IMG/VR virus record: IMGVR_UViG_3300021142_000023
Span: 1-64,000 of that record
Source of the DNA: a virus
DNA: 64,000 bases
Direction: 5' to 3' (one strand)
The translations under genes and the position numbers were made by a program. The notes under the pieces were generated by a model. The model saw nothing but the letters and a program-made list of their open reading frames with translations. It did not search any database and had not been told where the DNA came from. Shown here one piece after another: positions 51,422 to 61,424 of this stretch. The first letter of the stretch is position 1; each line of letters begins with the position of its first letter.

Positions 51422-51962
51422 CTTCATTAGTTACATTAGCGGTCTTGTTCTTAACTTTGCCGGTTAACTGTGCTATCATTTCTTCTCTGGTAGCAACTAG
51501 TATATTGGTGTTACCAGCTGGCAAGTTAAGGTAACCGTCATTCTTGAGGCGTTGTATTTCTTTTTTACCTTCTATTTCTAGTTTTTTAAGCTCTCTTGCA
51601 GTTTCAGCTTTTTGATTTTGTAAATGCATTTTGTTTACTGTTTCAATAGCTCCGGTACTAGCGGCTATTAAACTTGCTAAACTAGCCATCATTTCTGGGT
51701 CTCCGGTGGCAACAGTTAGCTTTTGTAGTTCCATTATGCTCTTTACACTATTTTGCACAAGCTCAGCTGAATGCTTTGCTACAAACTCTTTCATCTCTTC
51801 ATTAGTCTTTGGGATAGTTACTTTTACTTCTTCAACCTGTGCAGAGTTCTTACTAACTAGTTCCTTATCTTCATTATTCAATCCTTCAAGAAACGAATCG
51901 ATTTTATTTAATACGTCTTGATTGTTATCTGCAGTGTTATCCGGTAAAGGTGGTTGATTCAC
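51372..51962 (-). CDS. gp16: Small terminase subunit gp16-like
   Basis: This 196-aa protein has a helical centre, ELVQNSVKSIMELQKLTVAT followed by GDPEMMASLASLIAASTGAI, matching the T4 gp16 core in which a helical hairpin precedes an N-x-x-x-hydrophobic strand; here NTNILVATREEMIAQL mirrors the gp16 segment before its C-terminal helix. T4 gp16 is 164 aa and forms the ring that regulates packaging. The start is GTG (51962-51960), with TAAATATT ending 3 nt upstream on the minus strand. The large terminase is not in the window. It overlaps the convergent lipoprotein end by 50 nt. Confidence 0.6.
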   Translation of the reverse strand: MNQPPLPDNTADNNQDVLNKIDSFLEGLNNEDKELVSKNSAQVEEVKVTIPKTNEEMKEFVAKHSAELVQNSVKSIMELQKLTVATGDPEMMASLASLIAASTGAIETVNKMHLQNQKAETARELKKLEIEGKKEIQRLKNDGYLNLPAGNTNILVATREEMIAQLTGKVKNKTANVTNEVIEISDSQLQPPSSST

Positions 51963-51965
51963 TAT

Positions 51966-51973
51966 AATATTTA
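51966..51973 (-). promoter_or_regulatory. Candidate late promoter octamer TAAATATT (minus strand)
   Basis: On the minus strand TAAATATT ends 3 nt before the GTG start of the gp16-like gene. Confidence 0.4.
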
Positions 51974-52018
51974 TGGCAAGCGTTGATTTATCAATATTAT
52001 ACGTTATACTACCTCATT

Positions 52019-52576
52019 ATGTTTCCTGTTACTATTAAATTTGTTAAAACACATGAACTAGCTGTGTTACCGAAGTTTAATCATGCTGACCCTTATACAG
52101 GGGATTCCGGTATTGATCTTACAGCTGTAGAGCAAGTCACTGTACCTGCTAAAGGTTATGCTGTAGTGCCTGTAGGTCTTAAGTTAGGTTACTTAACACC
52201 AGGCTATTGGATCCGGGTAGAGGGCCGTTCTGGTGTAGGTTTTAAGAAGCATATCTTTCCTCATTTCGGTATTATTGATAACCCTTATAGAGGAGATATG
52301 GGTATCAAGCTTTATAACTTCGGTACAGAAGACCAAACGTTTAAGGCTGGTGACAAGATTGCACAGCTTATTGTTTACCCTCTTATACAAGCCGATATTG
52401 AGTGGACAGACCAAGTAAGTGAAACTACACGTGGTGAAAAAGGTTTCGGTTCATCAGATAAATCAGCCAAAGCTGATGAAGTGTATAATAAGAAAATGGG
52501 TAGTGTTACACCAACTGAAGTTGAAATAGTAGCAGATCCAGATGGCGGCTTTTCAGTAAAACCAAAAAAGAAATAA
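52019..52576 (+). CDS. dut: dUTPase
   Basis: Read from ATG 52019 (185 aa). The five dUTPase motifs are in order: DSGIDLTA (I), EGRSGVGFKK (II), GIIDNPYRGDMGI (III), GDKIAQLIVYP (IV) and RGEKGFGSSDK (V). It hydrolyses dUTP to dUMP, preventing uracil incorporation and supplying the thymidylate route, consistent with the phage RNR genes. A C-terminal extension of about 40 residues follows motif V. It shares one nucleotide with the gp44 gene start. Confidence 0.95.
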   Translation: MFPVTIKFVKTHELAVLPKFNHADPYTGDSGIDLTAVEQVTVPAKGYAVVPVGLKLGYLTPGYWIRVEGRSGVGFKKHIFPHFGIIDNPYRGDMGIKLYNFGTEDQTFKAGDKIAQLIVYPLIQADIEWTDQVSETTRGEKGFGSSDKSAKADEVYNKKMGSVTPTEVEIVADPDGGFSVKPKKK

Positions 52577-53520
52577 TGTCAATCAACGAACAGTTAATGA
52601 ATATATGGGTAGAAAAGTATCGGCCAACTAAACTGGCCGATATGGTTTTATCTGAGTCTTTGCGTGCGTACATAGAAGAATGTAAACGTAAAGACGAAAT
52701 ACCTAATATGTTGCTAGTAGGTAATGCTGGTACTGGAAAGACCACATTAGCGAAAGTAATTATAAATGAAATACTAGATGCACAGTACCTTTACATTAAC
52801 GCAAGCGAAAAGAACGGTATCGACGAAGTCCGTACCTCTATTCTTACATTTGCTCAAACTAAAAGCTTGGATGGCAAAATTAAGGTTATCTTTCTCGACG
52901 AGTTTGACAACTTTACTGATGCGGGTCAAAGAGCTCTGCGTAATGTTATGGAAGAGTACGCTGGTAATACCCGTTTTATCCTCACTGGCAACTATCTACA
53001 TCGTATTATCCAACCAATTCAGTCTCGATGCCAAGTTTTCACTGATTTTACTCCTCCTATTGGAGAATATGCTAAACGAATAGGTTTTATTCTTCGTCAG
53101 GAAAAGACACAAGTAGAGAAAGAACAAATAGAGAAGATTAAAGAGGTTATTCGTTATCACTACCCGGATTTACGAAGAATCATTAACTATATTCAACGTA
53201 GCGTTGTTGATGGTGTATTGTCTATTAGTAGTACGATTAATAACGAGGGATTCGCACAAGAGATCCTGGATAAAACTGTGAACAAAGAAGACCTTACGTC
53301 TATACGTAAATTCGTTATAGAGTCGGAACAAACCTTTGGAAACGACTATCCTAAGTTAATGAAAGATCTGTTTAATGCAGTATACAAGAGCTCTATTTCA
53401 GAAGATAAAAAAAGACTTGCATTGCTGCAAGTCTCTGAATATCTCTATCGAAGCGCTTTAGTAATGGATCAAGAAATTAACTTTTTTTCTTGTCTTATTG
53501 CCTTAGCTTCCGTGGTGTGA
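52576..53520 (+). CDS. gp44: Clamp loader large subunit gp44
   Basis: This 314-aa AAA+ protein has IWVEKYRPTKLADMVLSESL (RFC box), LLVGNAGTGKTTLAKVI (Walker A), VIFLDEFDNF (Walker B), FILTGNYLHRIIQPIQSRCQ (sensor 1 and SRC) and a C-terminal lid. It equals T4 gp44 in size (319 aa). With gp62 it loads the sliding clamp for the DNA polymerase. The last 18 nt overlap the convergent packaged-type protein gene. Confidence 0.96.
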   Translation: MSINEQLMNIWVEKYRPTKLADMVLSESLRAYIEECKRKDEIPNMLLVGNAGTGKTTLAKVIINEILDAQYLYINASEKNGIDEVRTSILTFAQTKSLDGKIKVIFLDEFDNFTDAGQRALRNVMEEYAGNTRFILTGNYLHRIIQPIQSRCQVFTDFTPPIGEYAKRIGFILRQEKTQVEKEQIEKIKEVIRYHYPDLRRIINYIQRSVVDGVLSISSTINNEGFAQEILDKTVNKEDLTSIRKFVIESEQTFGNDYPKLMKDLFNAVYKSSISEDKKRLALLQVSEYLYRSALVMDQEINFFSCLIALASVV

Positions 53521-54861
53521 GTGTTTAGCTTTAATTTGCTCTTTTTTCTTAGCATCATGCTCTCTACCAGCTTGTTGTAAAGCTTTGAAATCATCTGCTC
53601 CGTATTTCTTTTTACCGAGGTAAGCTTGAAGTCCGGATTCATCTTTCATTTTCATTTTAGCTTCTTTCATTGTATCACATTTGCAAATATCTTTACCGCA
53701 GATAGGACATACTTCTTCTGCAATAGTACCGGTAGTATTAATTACTTCTTCTTCTTTATCTCCTACTTTGCCTTTTTGTCCTTCTTTAGTTTTATGTAAA
53801 AAACCAGTGAAAGCATTGCCTTCTTTTTCTGTGGATTGACTACCAGGGAAATGACCGAATACTGCTTTGTAATCCTGCCCTGCTTCGGCTGGAAACTCTC
53901 CGTCATCCATATACCACATTTTATTGTCCGTTGCGGTTTTTGCTCTACGGGGATCATTATTATACTGTTTTAAATTATGAGCATAAAGATTGTGCCAGAG
54001 CTTATCTTGAAACTCTTCCCAAGACAATCCTGGTTTCATTCCAGTTAAGCAATCTTTGAAAAACGGTTTATTATAATTTGCTGGTAAAGAATTTACAAAT
54101 GCATCAATCTTAGCTTCGTCATCATTTGCTACATTTTCTTCCTCAGATTGAATTGGAGGATTACCTGCTGATTGATCCCCACCATTTTGGGAACCAACAC
54201 CACCGCTCATTACACCTACGTCTTCAGTAAGAATATTAAAATAAAGATCTTCTAAGAGAGCTTGTGACTCGTTAATATTTTTGGCTTTTTGCATGCCTTT
54301 TACTTTTGGTGGTTGCATATCGTTATGTTTGTTAGAGTGTGCAAGCTTTGTATTTTTTGTAGCTAACTCGTAATCACCTTTTTCAGCATGAGTTTGCTTT
54401 TTCATCACTTTTGTTTGTTCGTTAGTTGCTTTGCTTTTAAATTCTTTTTCACCTTCAGCTGTACGATCTCTTGTATCTTTTTGACCTTCTGGTACTGGAG
54501 CTAGGTTAGCACCTGTATCAACTTCTTCTAAACATTCGACTGGAAGAGTGATTAAATTAGCAACCATACCTGGTGCATATTCTTCATATACATCAGCTAA
54601 TTCAGCCGGTACTTGATCTGCACCTTCAGCACTATAACGTGAACCAGCGCTGTAATTATGTAATTTACCGACGCGTAGATTGTTACCTGCTTTAACAGCT
54701 TCTTTAATACGCTGCTTAACATTTTCGCCTAACTTTTTAAAACCGTCCATATTTTCGTAACCGGATTTTAATTTTACAACATCCCCTACAAGAAAACCGT
54801 TACCTTGTGCATAACGACCGTAGGCTGCTTCAAATAAAGAGTTAAACTTACTGTTTTTCAT
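53503..54861 (-). CDS. Putative packaged protein with zinc-binding motif
   Basis: This 452-aa protein starts MKNSKFNSLFEAAYG, a leader with L-F-E before Ala, like the other capsid-targeting-type leaders. Residues about 23-70 include FLVGDVVKLKSGYENMDGF, resembling a KOW/SH3-like strand pair. Further I/L-x-E sites lie around SQALLEDLYFNILTEDVG, so it may be cut more than once. Near the C-terminus CPICGKDICKC is a likely zinc site. TAAGTAAT ends 8 nt before its ATG on the minus strand. The function is unknown; a multi-part capsid interior protein is inferred. Confidence 0.62.
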   Translation of the reverse strand: MKNSKFNSLFEAAYGRYAQGNGFLVGDVVKLKSGYENMDGFKKLGENVKQRIKEAVKAGNNLRVGKLHNYSAGSRYSAEGADQVPAELADVYEEYAPGMVANLITLPVECLEEVDTGANLAPVPEGQKDTRDRTAEGEKEFKSKATNEQTKVMKKQTHAEKGDYELATKNTKLAHSNKHNDMQPPKVKGMQKAKNINESQALLEDLYFNILTEDVGVMSGGVGSQNGGDQSAGNPPIQSEEENVANDDEAKIDAFVNSLPANYNKPFFKDCLTGMKPGLSWEEFQDKLWHNLYAHNLKQYNNDPRRAKTATDNKMWYMDDGEFPAEAGQDYKAVFGHFPGSQSTEKEGNAFTGFLHKTKEGQKGKVGDKEEEVINTTGTIAEEVCPICGKDICKCDTMKEAKMKMKDESGLQAYLGKKKYGADDFKALQQAGREHDAKKKEQIKAKHSHHGS

Positions 54862-54869
54862 ATGATGAT

Positions 54870-54877
54870 ATTACTTA
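54870..54877 (-). promoter_or_regulatory. Candidate late promoter octamer TAAGTAAT (minus strand)
   Basis: TAAGTAAT on the minus strand ends 8 nt before the ATG at 54861. Confidence 0.35.
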
Positions 54878-54886
54878 CTACCTCCC

Positions 54887-54894
54887 TAAGTATT
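54887..54894 (+). promoter_or_regulatory. Candidate late promoter octamer TAAGTATT
   Basis: TAAGTATT ends 5 nt before the gp25 ATG at 54900. The divergent 54861 gene has its own octamer in the same 38-bp gap. Confidence 0.45.
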
Positions 54895-54899
54895 TTACA

Positions 54900-55340
54900 A
54901 TGCCATCCATAAGTTTTAACGGTCTACAAAAGGTTATAGTAACCAATACTTATACATATTCGGATTTACATCTAGATTTTAGTAATCCTATAAGCAAAGA
55001 CTTGCAAGCAGATTATGATGCTGCAGCTATTAAAAATTCTATTTACTCTTTGTTTAATACCATGCCCGGGCAAAGTTTATTAAATCCATTATATGGATTA
55101 GACTTAACCCAATATTTGTTTGAACCGGTAAATGAAACAAATGCACGAAACATTGGCAATGCTATAGTTAACGGATTGTCTTTGTATGAACCAAGAGTAA
55201 CTGTCTCTAACGTCAACATAACTCTAAACCTAGACGAGCAAACCTATTACATTGACTTAAATATAATAATGCCATATCTTAACAATCAAGCTGTTAATAT
55301 ACCAGGCACTTTAAGCAAAACAGGATATACAATTTTATAA
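54900..55340 (+). CDS. gp25: Baseplate wedge protein gp25
   Basis: This 146-aa protein is close to T4 gp25 (132 aa). Features are DLHLDFSNPISKDLQADYDA, AIKNSIYSLFNTMPGQSLLN, PLYGLDLTQYLFEPVNETNA and a C-terminal strand pair. gp25 forms the inner baseplate with gp6 and gp53 and nucleates the sheath. It is the first gene of a rightward baseplate operon; gp6 follows after 1 nt. Confidence 0.92.
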   Translation: MPSISFNGLQKVIVTNTYTYSDLHLDFSNPISKDLQADYDAAAIKNSIYSLFNTMPGQSLLNPLYGLDLTQYLFEPVNETNARNIGNAIVNGLSLYEPRVTVSNVNITLNLDEQTYYIDLNIIMPYLNNQAVNIPGTLSKTGYTIL

Positions 55341-55341
55341 G

Positions 55342-57183
55342 ATGTCGACAACATACACAGATGCATCAGCTCTAAACATTCAACCAAACGAATACATCGC
55401 GTTTGATGCTACAAATCTTAGAGACTTCATGCGTACCCGCTTAACACAAAGCGGCTTATTTACAGATCAATACGTTGAAGGTTCAAATCTGAATGCGGTT
55501 AACAGTGTTATTGCATATGCTTTTCATACTTTTATGTACTACCTAAACAAGACTTCTTCGGAGTCTATGTTTAGTGATGCTCAAATTTACGAAAACATTA
55601 ATAAAGTAGTTAGGATTATTAACTATTCCCCTATTGGGGTACAAACCTCAACTGTAACGTTTACCTGCTCCGCTACAGCAGACTTACCTATAGGTTCATA
55701 TACAATACCTCGTTATTCGTTTATTCGTGTTAATAACGCTCCTTATACATTTAACACTGATGTAACTTTTACAAAAACTTTATCTACAAATCAGTATATC
55801 GAAAGTGTTGGTAGTCAGACCTTATTGTACCAAGGTAAGTGGACAGAGTATCCAGCCTATACTGCTCAAGGAGCTACTAATGAAACTGTTTTTGTTGCAC
55901 CAGGTAGCGCAGTACAGATAGATCATTTTAATATTGATGTTTATGTAAAGAGCGCTGCAACCGGTAAATGGTCGCAATGGACTCGTACAGAATCTCTTTA
56001 CTTGGAAACTGCTACATCAACCACATTTGAAGCTCGTTACAATGAAAGTCGTAACTATGAGTTAAAGTTTGGTAACGGTGTTAACGGAGCACAACTTAAC
56101 ACAGGCGATATAGTTGCAGTCTACTACTTACAATCTTTAGGTGTTAACGGTCAAATTGGTTCAGGAGATTTAAGCTCTTTACCTGCTGTACTTTATAATA
56201 CAGCTCAGTTTAATCAAATACAGGCTGACGTATTCAGCACTGATCTACAGTACTTGGATGATTCCGGTATCACTTATTTAAGCTTTGATAACGCTAATAC
56301 ATCTACAGCATTTACCAATGCAGAAAATGCAGATAGTATTCGCGCTAATGCTCCAGCTGCTTACAAATCTCAATACAGGCTAGTAACAGCAAATGATTAC
56401 AACAACTTTGTTAAGAGTACGTTTAATAATATTGTACAAGACGTTTTAGTATATAGTAATAACGATTACGTAAACAATCATTTACGTTATTTATATAATA
56501 TTGGTTTAACTAACCCTAATCAAGATAATAGAGTATTATATAATCAGTTAGCATTTTCTACTTCCTGTAACTTTAATAACATTTACATTTACGCTTTACC
56601 GAGAGCTTCTCAGGGTAGCACAGTTAACTCAGTAAGTTATCTAACACCAACACAAAAAACTTTAATAACCAATACAGCTATTAGCAAAAAGACTTTAACG
56701 TCTGATATTATTGTAATGGATCCAGTATATAAGACAGTTACAATAGGTTATAGTAGTACAACCGGAGAAGATGTTAATACTATTATTAATCAAACAAGAT
56801 TAGTAATAATGTTAGAGCGTACAGCAAAAGTATCTGCACAACTTATACAAAACAAAGTAACCGGTATTATTACTTCTTTCTTTGATCCGACTAAAATGAC
56901 TTTAGGCTATAATATAGACCTAATCACTTTAACAGCTCAAATTGAAAGCATACCTGGTGTATATATGGTATATACTCAACGTCAAGATACAGGAGAGACG
57001 GTACAAGGGGTTAACTTAGTATTGTGGAATCCATCTTATCCAACTAACGACATTAGTATATTAACTAAAAACACTCAACTTGCACCTTTCCAAGCGCTTT
57101 ACTTAAACGATACAACCAATATTACGCCTCGTATTATTGTTTCAACAGATGTATCTCAAGACACTTCAGTTATTAACATTTAA
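55342..57183 (+). CDS. gp6: Baseplate wedge protein gp6
   Basis: This 613-aa protein matches the gp6/baseplate-J family (T4 gp6 is 660 aa). Features are FDATNLRDFMRTRLTQSGLF, AYAFHTFMYYLNKTSSESMF, VVRIINYSPIGVQTSTVTF, ELKFGNGVNGAQLNTGDIVA and YRLVTANDYNNFVKSTFNNI. gp6 dimers form the ring of the baseplate wedge together with gp25. The neighbours confirm a baseplate operon. Confidence 0.92.
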   Translation: MSTTYTDASALNIQPNEYIAFDATNLRDFMRTRLTQSGLFTDQYVEGSNLNAVNSVIAYAFHTFMYYLNKTSSESMFSDAQIYENINKVVRIINYSPIGVQTSTVTFTCSATADLPIGSYTIPRYSFIRVNNAPYTFNTDVTFTKTLSTNQYIESVGSQTLLYQGKWTEYPAYTAQGATNETVFVAPGSAVQIDHFNIDVYVKSAATGKWSQWTRTESLYLETATSTTFEARYNESRNYELKFGNGVNGAQLNTGDIVAVYYLQSLGVNGQIGSGDLSSLPAVLYNTAQFNQIQADVFSTDLQYLDDSGITYLSFDNANTSTAFTNAENADSIRANAPAAYKSQYRLVTANDYNNFVKSTFNNIVQDVLVYSNNDYVNNHLRYLYNIGLTNPNQDNRVLYNQLAFSTSCNFNNIYIYALPRASQGSTVNSVSYLTPTQKTLITNTAISKKTLTSDIIVMDPVYKTVTIGYSSTTGEDVNTIINQTRLVIMLERTAKVSAQLIQNKVTGIITSFFDPTKMTLGYNIDLITLTAQIESIPGVYMVYTQRQDTGETVQGVNLVLWNPSYPTNDISILTKNTQLAPFQALYLNDTTNITPRIIVSTDVSQDTSVINI

Positions 57184-57194
57184 CATTTACTCAT

Positions 57195-58733
57195 ATGGCC
57201 GATATTAAAATCTCAGCATTACCTACATTAGGCTCAGCAGGCGCTCAAGGCTCTGACGTTATTCCAGTAGTAGACAATTCATCTCCTGGTGCACAAGTAA
57301 CTAAAAAAATTACTTTAACTGATTTAACCAATTACATTACCGGGCAGATACCACCTTCTACTCCCTCCACACCACCCACTTATAATCTTCCACCTGGTTC
57401 TGGATTAGGTTACTACCAAAAAGAAATCTTTCAACGTTCTAGTATAGTACCAGCTACCCCGCCTAATCAAGTCAGTCCAGCTGGTTGGTATATAAGCGAT
57501 CCAGGTAGTAGTGGTAATGATGTATTATGGTCTTGTACAGCTCTTATTGACCCATCTGAAGGTGGTTCGCTAGTTAATCCTCCTGGTGCTTGGTCAGCGC
57601 CTATTAGAAAGGGTGCAGGTCAAGTTATATTTTACTCTCCTACACAACCTACTGCTGGTTATATACAGGACGGAGATTTATGGTACAATACAGCAAATAA
57701 CAATGTACTTAAAATTTATCAGAGCGGTGCTTGGGTACTAACAACAGTACCGTTCCCGTACGTTGATGCTAACGGTAATATGACCGGTATTGTGCAAGTC
57801 AACGGAAACAATAATGGCAATGTTACTTTAGTTGCTGAGCAATTTCAGATCGTTTCAACAGAAGATTTAGCGGGTTCGACTTATAAGACTGCTCCATTTA
57901 AAATATTAAACATTACTGCACCTGCAGGTACTACATTTGCTGATGGTACTACTAATAAGCATGAAATCTTTATGGATGGTACTCATGTTACCAATCTAGA
58001 TGCAGGTTCTATTATTGGCGGCACTATTCAAGCCGGTGTAAAGATGCAAACTCCTTTACTTGAAGCAGGCGCAATAAACAATAATTTTGGTGTGTATAAT
58101 GACGGATGTACAAGATATAGTAATACTGCTACATCAACTAATGGCATATCAATAGCTGGTAGACCATACTATACGATGCCTACAACCGGTTATGTTACAT
58201 TAACCGATGGTGGTACGTACCCTATTACGCAAGGCGGAGCTCCTTTACCTCAAAATTCTGCAGGCACTGAACAATGGTGGAATGGTTCTTATCAAGGTGC
58301 TTCTAATATTTCTCCTCTTACTTTTTGGGGATGGAATACAGGGCCTACCGGGTATATAGCAAATCGTTTTGGTTGTCCAGGTAACGGTGAGCAGTTATTT
58401 TTATATAACTGGCAAGCTTATACAGATGGAACCGACCCGTTAATGAACGGTAATTTAGTTTATAGAATAGTAACTAGCTATTCAAATAACGTGGTAGGAT
58501 GGGGTCCGACTTGTCAAGTACAATTCCAACAAGCCGATCTTGCTGGTGGTGGTAGGGTTTTACAACAGCACGGGGCGCTCTGTTTTAGAGGTAACAATAG
58601 TGAAACCCCTACCCCTGATGGTACTGGTTATCTTAATGGTATTTGTCTCATACAGTTTGGTTGGCGAGTAGCATCTGTCGGTACCGGATCAATAATATGG
58701 TCTAGTATAAATGTTACTGCAGTTAATATATAA
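57195..58733 (+). CDS. Tail fibre or baseplate structural protein
   Basis: This 512-aa protein starts MADIKISALPTLGSAGAQGS and continues VIPVVDNSSPGAQVTKKITL, an N-terminus common to phage fibres and baseplate appendages. A PTQPTAGYIQDGDLWYNT segment (about residue 152) is a repeated fibre motif. The C-terminal half is Gly/Asn/Thr-rich with strands and ends in a compact domain. It lies between gp6 and the TIG-domain protein in the baseplate operon. Receptor binding is plausible but unproven. Confidence 0.65.
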   Translation: MADIKISALPTLGSAGAQGSDVIPVVDNSSPGAQVTKKITLTDLTNYITGQIPPSTPSTPPTYNLPPGSGLGYYQKEIFQRSSIVPATPPNQVSPAGWYISDPGSSGNDVLWSCTALIDPSEGGSLVNPPGAWSAPIRKGAGQVIFYSPTQPTAGYIQDGDLWYNTANNNVLKIYQSGAWVLTTVPFPYVDANGNMTGIVQVNGNNNGNVTLVAEQFQIVSTEDLAGSTYKTAPFKILNITAPAGTTFADGTTNKHEIFMDGTHVTNLDAGSIIGGTIQAGVKMQTPLLEAGAINNNFGVYNDGCTRYSNTATSTNGISIAGRPYYTMPTTGYVTLTDGGTYPITQGGAPLPQNSAGTEQWWNGSYQGASNISPLTFWGWNTGPTGYIANRFGCPGNGEQLFLYNWQAYTDGTDPLMNGNLVYRIVTSYSNNVVGWGPTCQVQFQQADLAGGGRVLQQHGALCFRGNNSETPTPDGTGYLNGICLIQFGWRVASVGTGSIIWSSINVTAVNI

Positions 58734-58736
58734 TGT

Positions 58737-61424
58737 ATGTCAACATACATCAATACAGAAGATAGTAACGTATTAAATACGCAAGACAGTAATCAAATAG
58801 TTACTGAAAGCTCTACTTCTTCATCTCCTTCGACTTCAGCACCAACAGTTACCAGTATTAGTCCTACAAGCGGTTCTACAGCCGGTGGTACTATAGTTAC
58901 TATTAACGGTACTGGTTTTACAAATGCTCTTGGAGTATCTTTCGGTACTACAGCAGCTACTACTTTTACAGTTAATACTGATACATCTATTACTGCTACT
59001 TCTCCAGCTGGTGCAGCAGGGGTGGTTGATGTAACTGTAACAACGTCATTAGGTACAAGCACTACAAGTACAAATGATCAGTTTACATATGTTGCACCTA
59101 CCATACCTTTCTGTTCCCAACATGAAAATTTAGTTTCAACATATATCAATTCTGGCGGGTTTTCAGTAAAAAGTTCTTATATTGGTGCTTCTCCTAGTGT
59201 AATTTTTACGTATGCAACACCTGTATATGTAGATATTAATATTGCTACTGGTGCACAAACAACTACGATATTAAACTTATTCTCTATTTTTATACAATAT
59301 GGAGATGGAGTAGAAGAAGAAATTACACAAGTTACAGATAGTGTAATGCGTGGTTCGGATCACGTATACAAATGGCCTGGTGAGTTTGAAGTTAAAGTTT
59401 CGGTTATACCTAAGAACGGTTGCCCGCCTTCAATATTCCGTTCTTCAATAACAGTACAAAATTATACAACCGATTATTTACAATGGGATTATTCTCGTTG
59501 GCCAGAACTTACCCCACAGAACCTTTCTTTAGGTGGTTTATTTCATGGTTATCAGTCTAACCCGCCTGGTTCGTTCAACTCTCCTACACCTTTAACATTT
59601 TCATTCTCTGCTTCTAATCAATTAAGCGGCAACTTAGTATTTGACTTATACTCGCAGGGATCCTTATCTCAGCCTTGGGAAACAACCACTCCAGATAATA
59701 AATTTGCTCAGTTAAGACCACGCTGGAGATATACAGACTTAAACGGTAATTTTATTACTTCCCTAACCGCGACTAATATTACCCCGGTATATGCTATGCC
59801 AGATGGTATTGGTACTGTTCCTGGAAGTGGTACTTTAGTTGGTTATTACGGTTCAGTAGACTTTTATTATATAGACGATATACCCTCATTAGTATACAAT
59901 AACGGGTTTACGGTTACCACACCAAGAGTTTGGGTAACATATAATACAAGCAATATACCTAACTTACAGGATAATAATGATGGTAGTACGCCTTCTTATT
60001 CTAATAGTAATGTTACTTTATCTGCATTATTTTATGTAAAAAACTTATCTGCAGATCATTTTAACATAACTGTTGACGGTGATACAATACTGTTACCTAC
60101 CACTATTTGGCCAGATACAGACAATCAGTTTATAGTAACTGTTAATAGTGCATCTGCAAGTACAGTATACTATAATAACAATACACTACTTAATTATCCG
60201 CTTTTAGGAGCAACTTACACTAACGTTACAGCCACCGTAACACCCGCTTCTGCAGCAACCGTATATGTACCTTCTTTTAAGTTTAACAGATATGATAATC
60301 TAGGTAGAGATATAGGCGGTTTTTATAAAAACATTTTAAGTACATTACCACTCTCTGCTTTATCAAGTCCTATATTAAATACAAACCTGTTACTAAGTGC
60401 TAAGACATTTACAACTATAGTAGAACCTGCACCATACGGTTCTCCTGGTTACTACACAGTAGCTAATGCCCTTGCAAATGCTTCTTTAACTACAACTAGC
60501 TTGACTGGAGCGTTTAATTTTAATATTACAGATTTTTATAAAAAGTATTTTGTACGTAAAGTAAATGAAAACTTTAATTACGGTAATTTACTTAAGTCTT
60601 ATTTATTACAACCATTCCTACAGGAAGATACTAACTTAATTACGTATCTATCTGCGGTAGGTGGAGATAATGTACACCCTACAGAAAACTTCGGAACAGT
60701 AGCATATGAAAAAACTGCTAACTTTGTAGGTAATAACGCTGACCCTCTCACAAGTGGTGTTAATCAGTTATACTCTTTAGCAAGTCTAGTTGATACTGAG
60801 TTTGATGATTACAATCTAAATGCACCACCTGTACTCAAGAGACAGTTTGATCTTTATAGTACACCGCATGAGCGTTTATGGGGTACAAGAGAAAAATACA
60901 ATACAAACTTTGATGCTACTACAGATCATACGAATTTAGGAGCTGCCTTAACAGCTTATCCAGCTAACGCAACAGTTAATGCAGGAGACAAAATAGTTGT
61001 AAACGATATTTTTAATGCAACATTTTACGAACTTTTAGAAGTGCCTCGTATTAATTCTTACGCTAGTATATCTGCAAATAATATGCAGGCTTACTTCCCA
61101 CCAGCTAATACGTTAACATTCCCATTAACCTCTTATCCGCTAAGTTCGTTCTTTGGTTGGGGATTAAAGACTCCAGTTAATAGCTATTATCGGTTCTTTG
61201 TTTACAATAATGTTTATACAAACACCCCAGTAAATGCTCTTATTGATTGGAATACTCGTACAGATGGGTTATCAACTACTTTAGCCGAATCTGCTTCTTC
61301 TGTAAAAGCTTGGTACGCAGATGGTGGTATATTAGAAAATATATATAGCTATTATATTACACAGGGACTAAACTTGATAGGCAGTAAATATTATCAGTTA
61401 ACTGGTACTATACCTCAATCATGA
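58737..61424 (+). CDS. TIG- and PKD-domain baseplate/tail protein
   Basis: This 895-aa protein has a Ser/Thr-rich N-terminus, an IPT/TIG domain at about residues 36-120 (VTSISPTSGSTAGGTIVTIN, FGTTAATTFTVN), then a PKD-like domain at about 180-235 (IQYGDGVEEE, DHVYKWPGEFEVKVSVI). The remaining 650 residues are a large structural region, ending GLNLIGSKYYQLTG. Its place after gp25-gp6 suggests a gp7-like wedge part with surface-exposed Ig-like decorations, but T4 gp7 identity is not established. Its stop overlaps the next ATG in an ATGA. Confidence 0.65.
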   Translation: MSTYINTEDSNVLNTQDSNQIVTESSTSSSPSTSAPTVTSISPTSGSTAGGTIVTINGTGFTNALGVSFGTTAATTFTVNTDTSITATSPAGAAGVVDVTVTTSLGTSTTSTNDQFTYVAPTIPFCSQHENLVSTYINSGGFSVKSSYIGASPSVIFTYATPVYVDINIATGAQTTTILNLFSIFIQYGDGVEEEITQVTDSVMRGSDHVYKWPGEFEVKVSVIPKNGCPPSIFRSSITVQNYTTDYLQWDYSRWPELTPQNLSLGGLFHGYQSNPPGSFNSPTPLTFSFSASNQLSGNLVFDLYSQGSLSQPWETTTPDNKFAQLRPRWRYTDLNGNFITSLTATNITPVYAMPDGIGTVPGSGTLVGYYGSVDFYYIDDIPSLVYNNGFTVTTPRVWVTYNTSNIPNLQDNNDGSTPSYSNSNVTLSALFYVKNLSADHFNITVDGDTILLPTTIWPDTDNQFIVTVNSASASTVYYNNNTLLNYPLLGATYTNVTATVTPASAATVYVPSFKFNRYDNLGRDIGGFYKNILSTLPLSALSSPILNTNLLLSAKTFTTIVEPAPYGSPGYYTVANALANASLTTTSLTGAFNFNITDFYKKYFVRKVNENFNYGNLLKSYLLQPFLQEDTNLITYLSAVGGDNVHPTENFGTVAYEKTANFVGNNADPLTSGVNQLYSLASLVDTEFDDYNLNAPPVLKRQFDLYSTPHERLWGTREKYNTNFDATTDHTNLGAALTAYPANATVNAGDKIVVNDIFNATFYELLEVPRINSYASISANNMQAYFPPANTLTFPLTSYPLSSFFGWGLKTPVNSYYRFFVYNNVYTNTPVNALIDWNTRTDGLSTTLAESASSVKAWYADGGILENIYSYYITQGLNLIGSKYYQLTGTIPQS

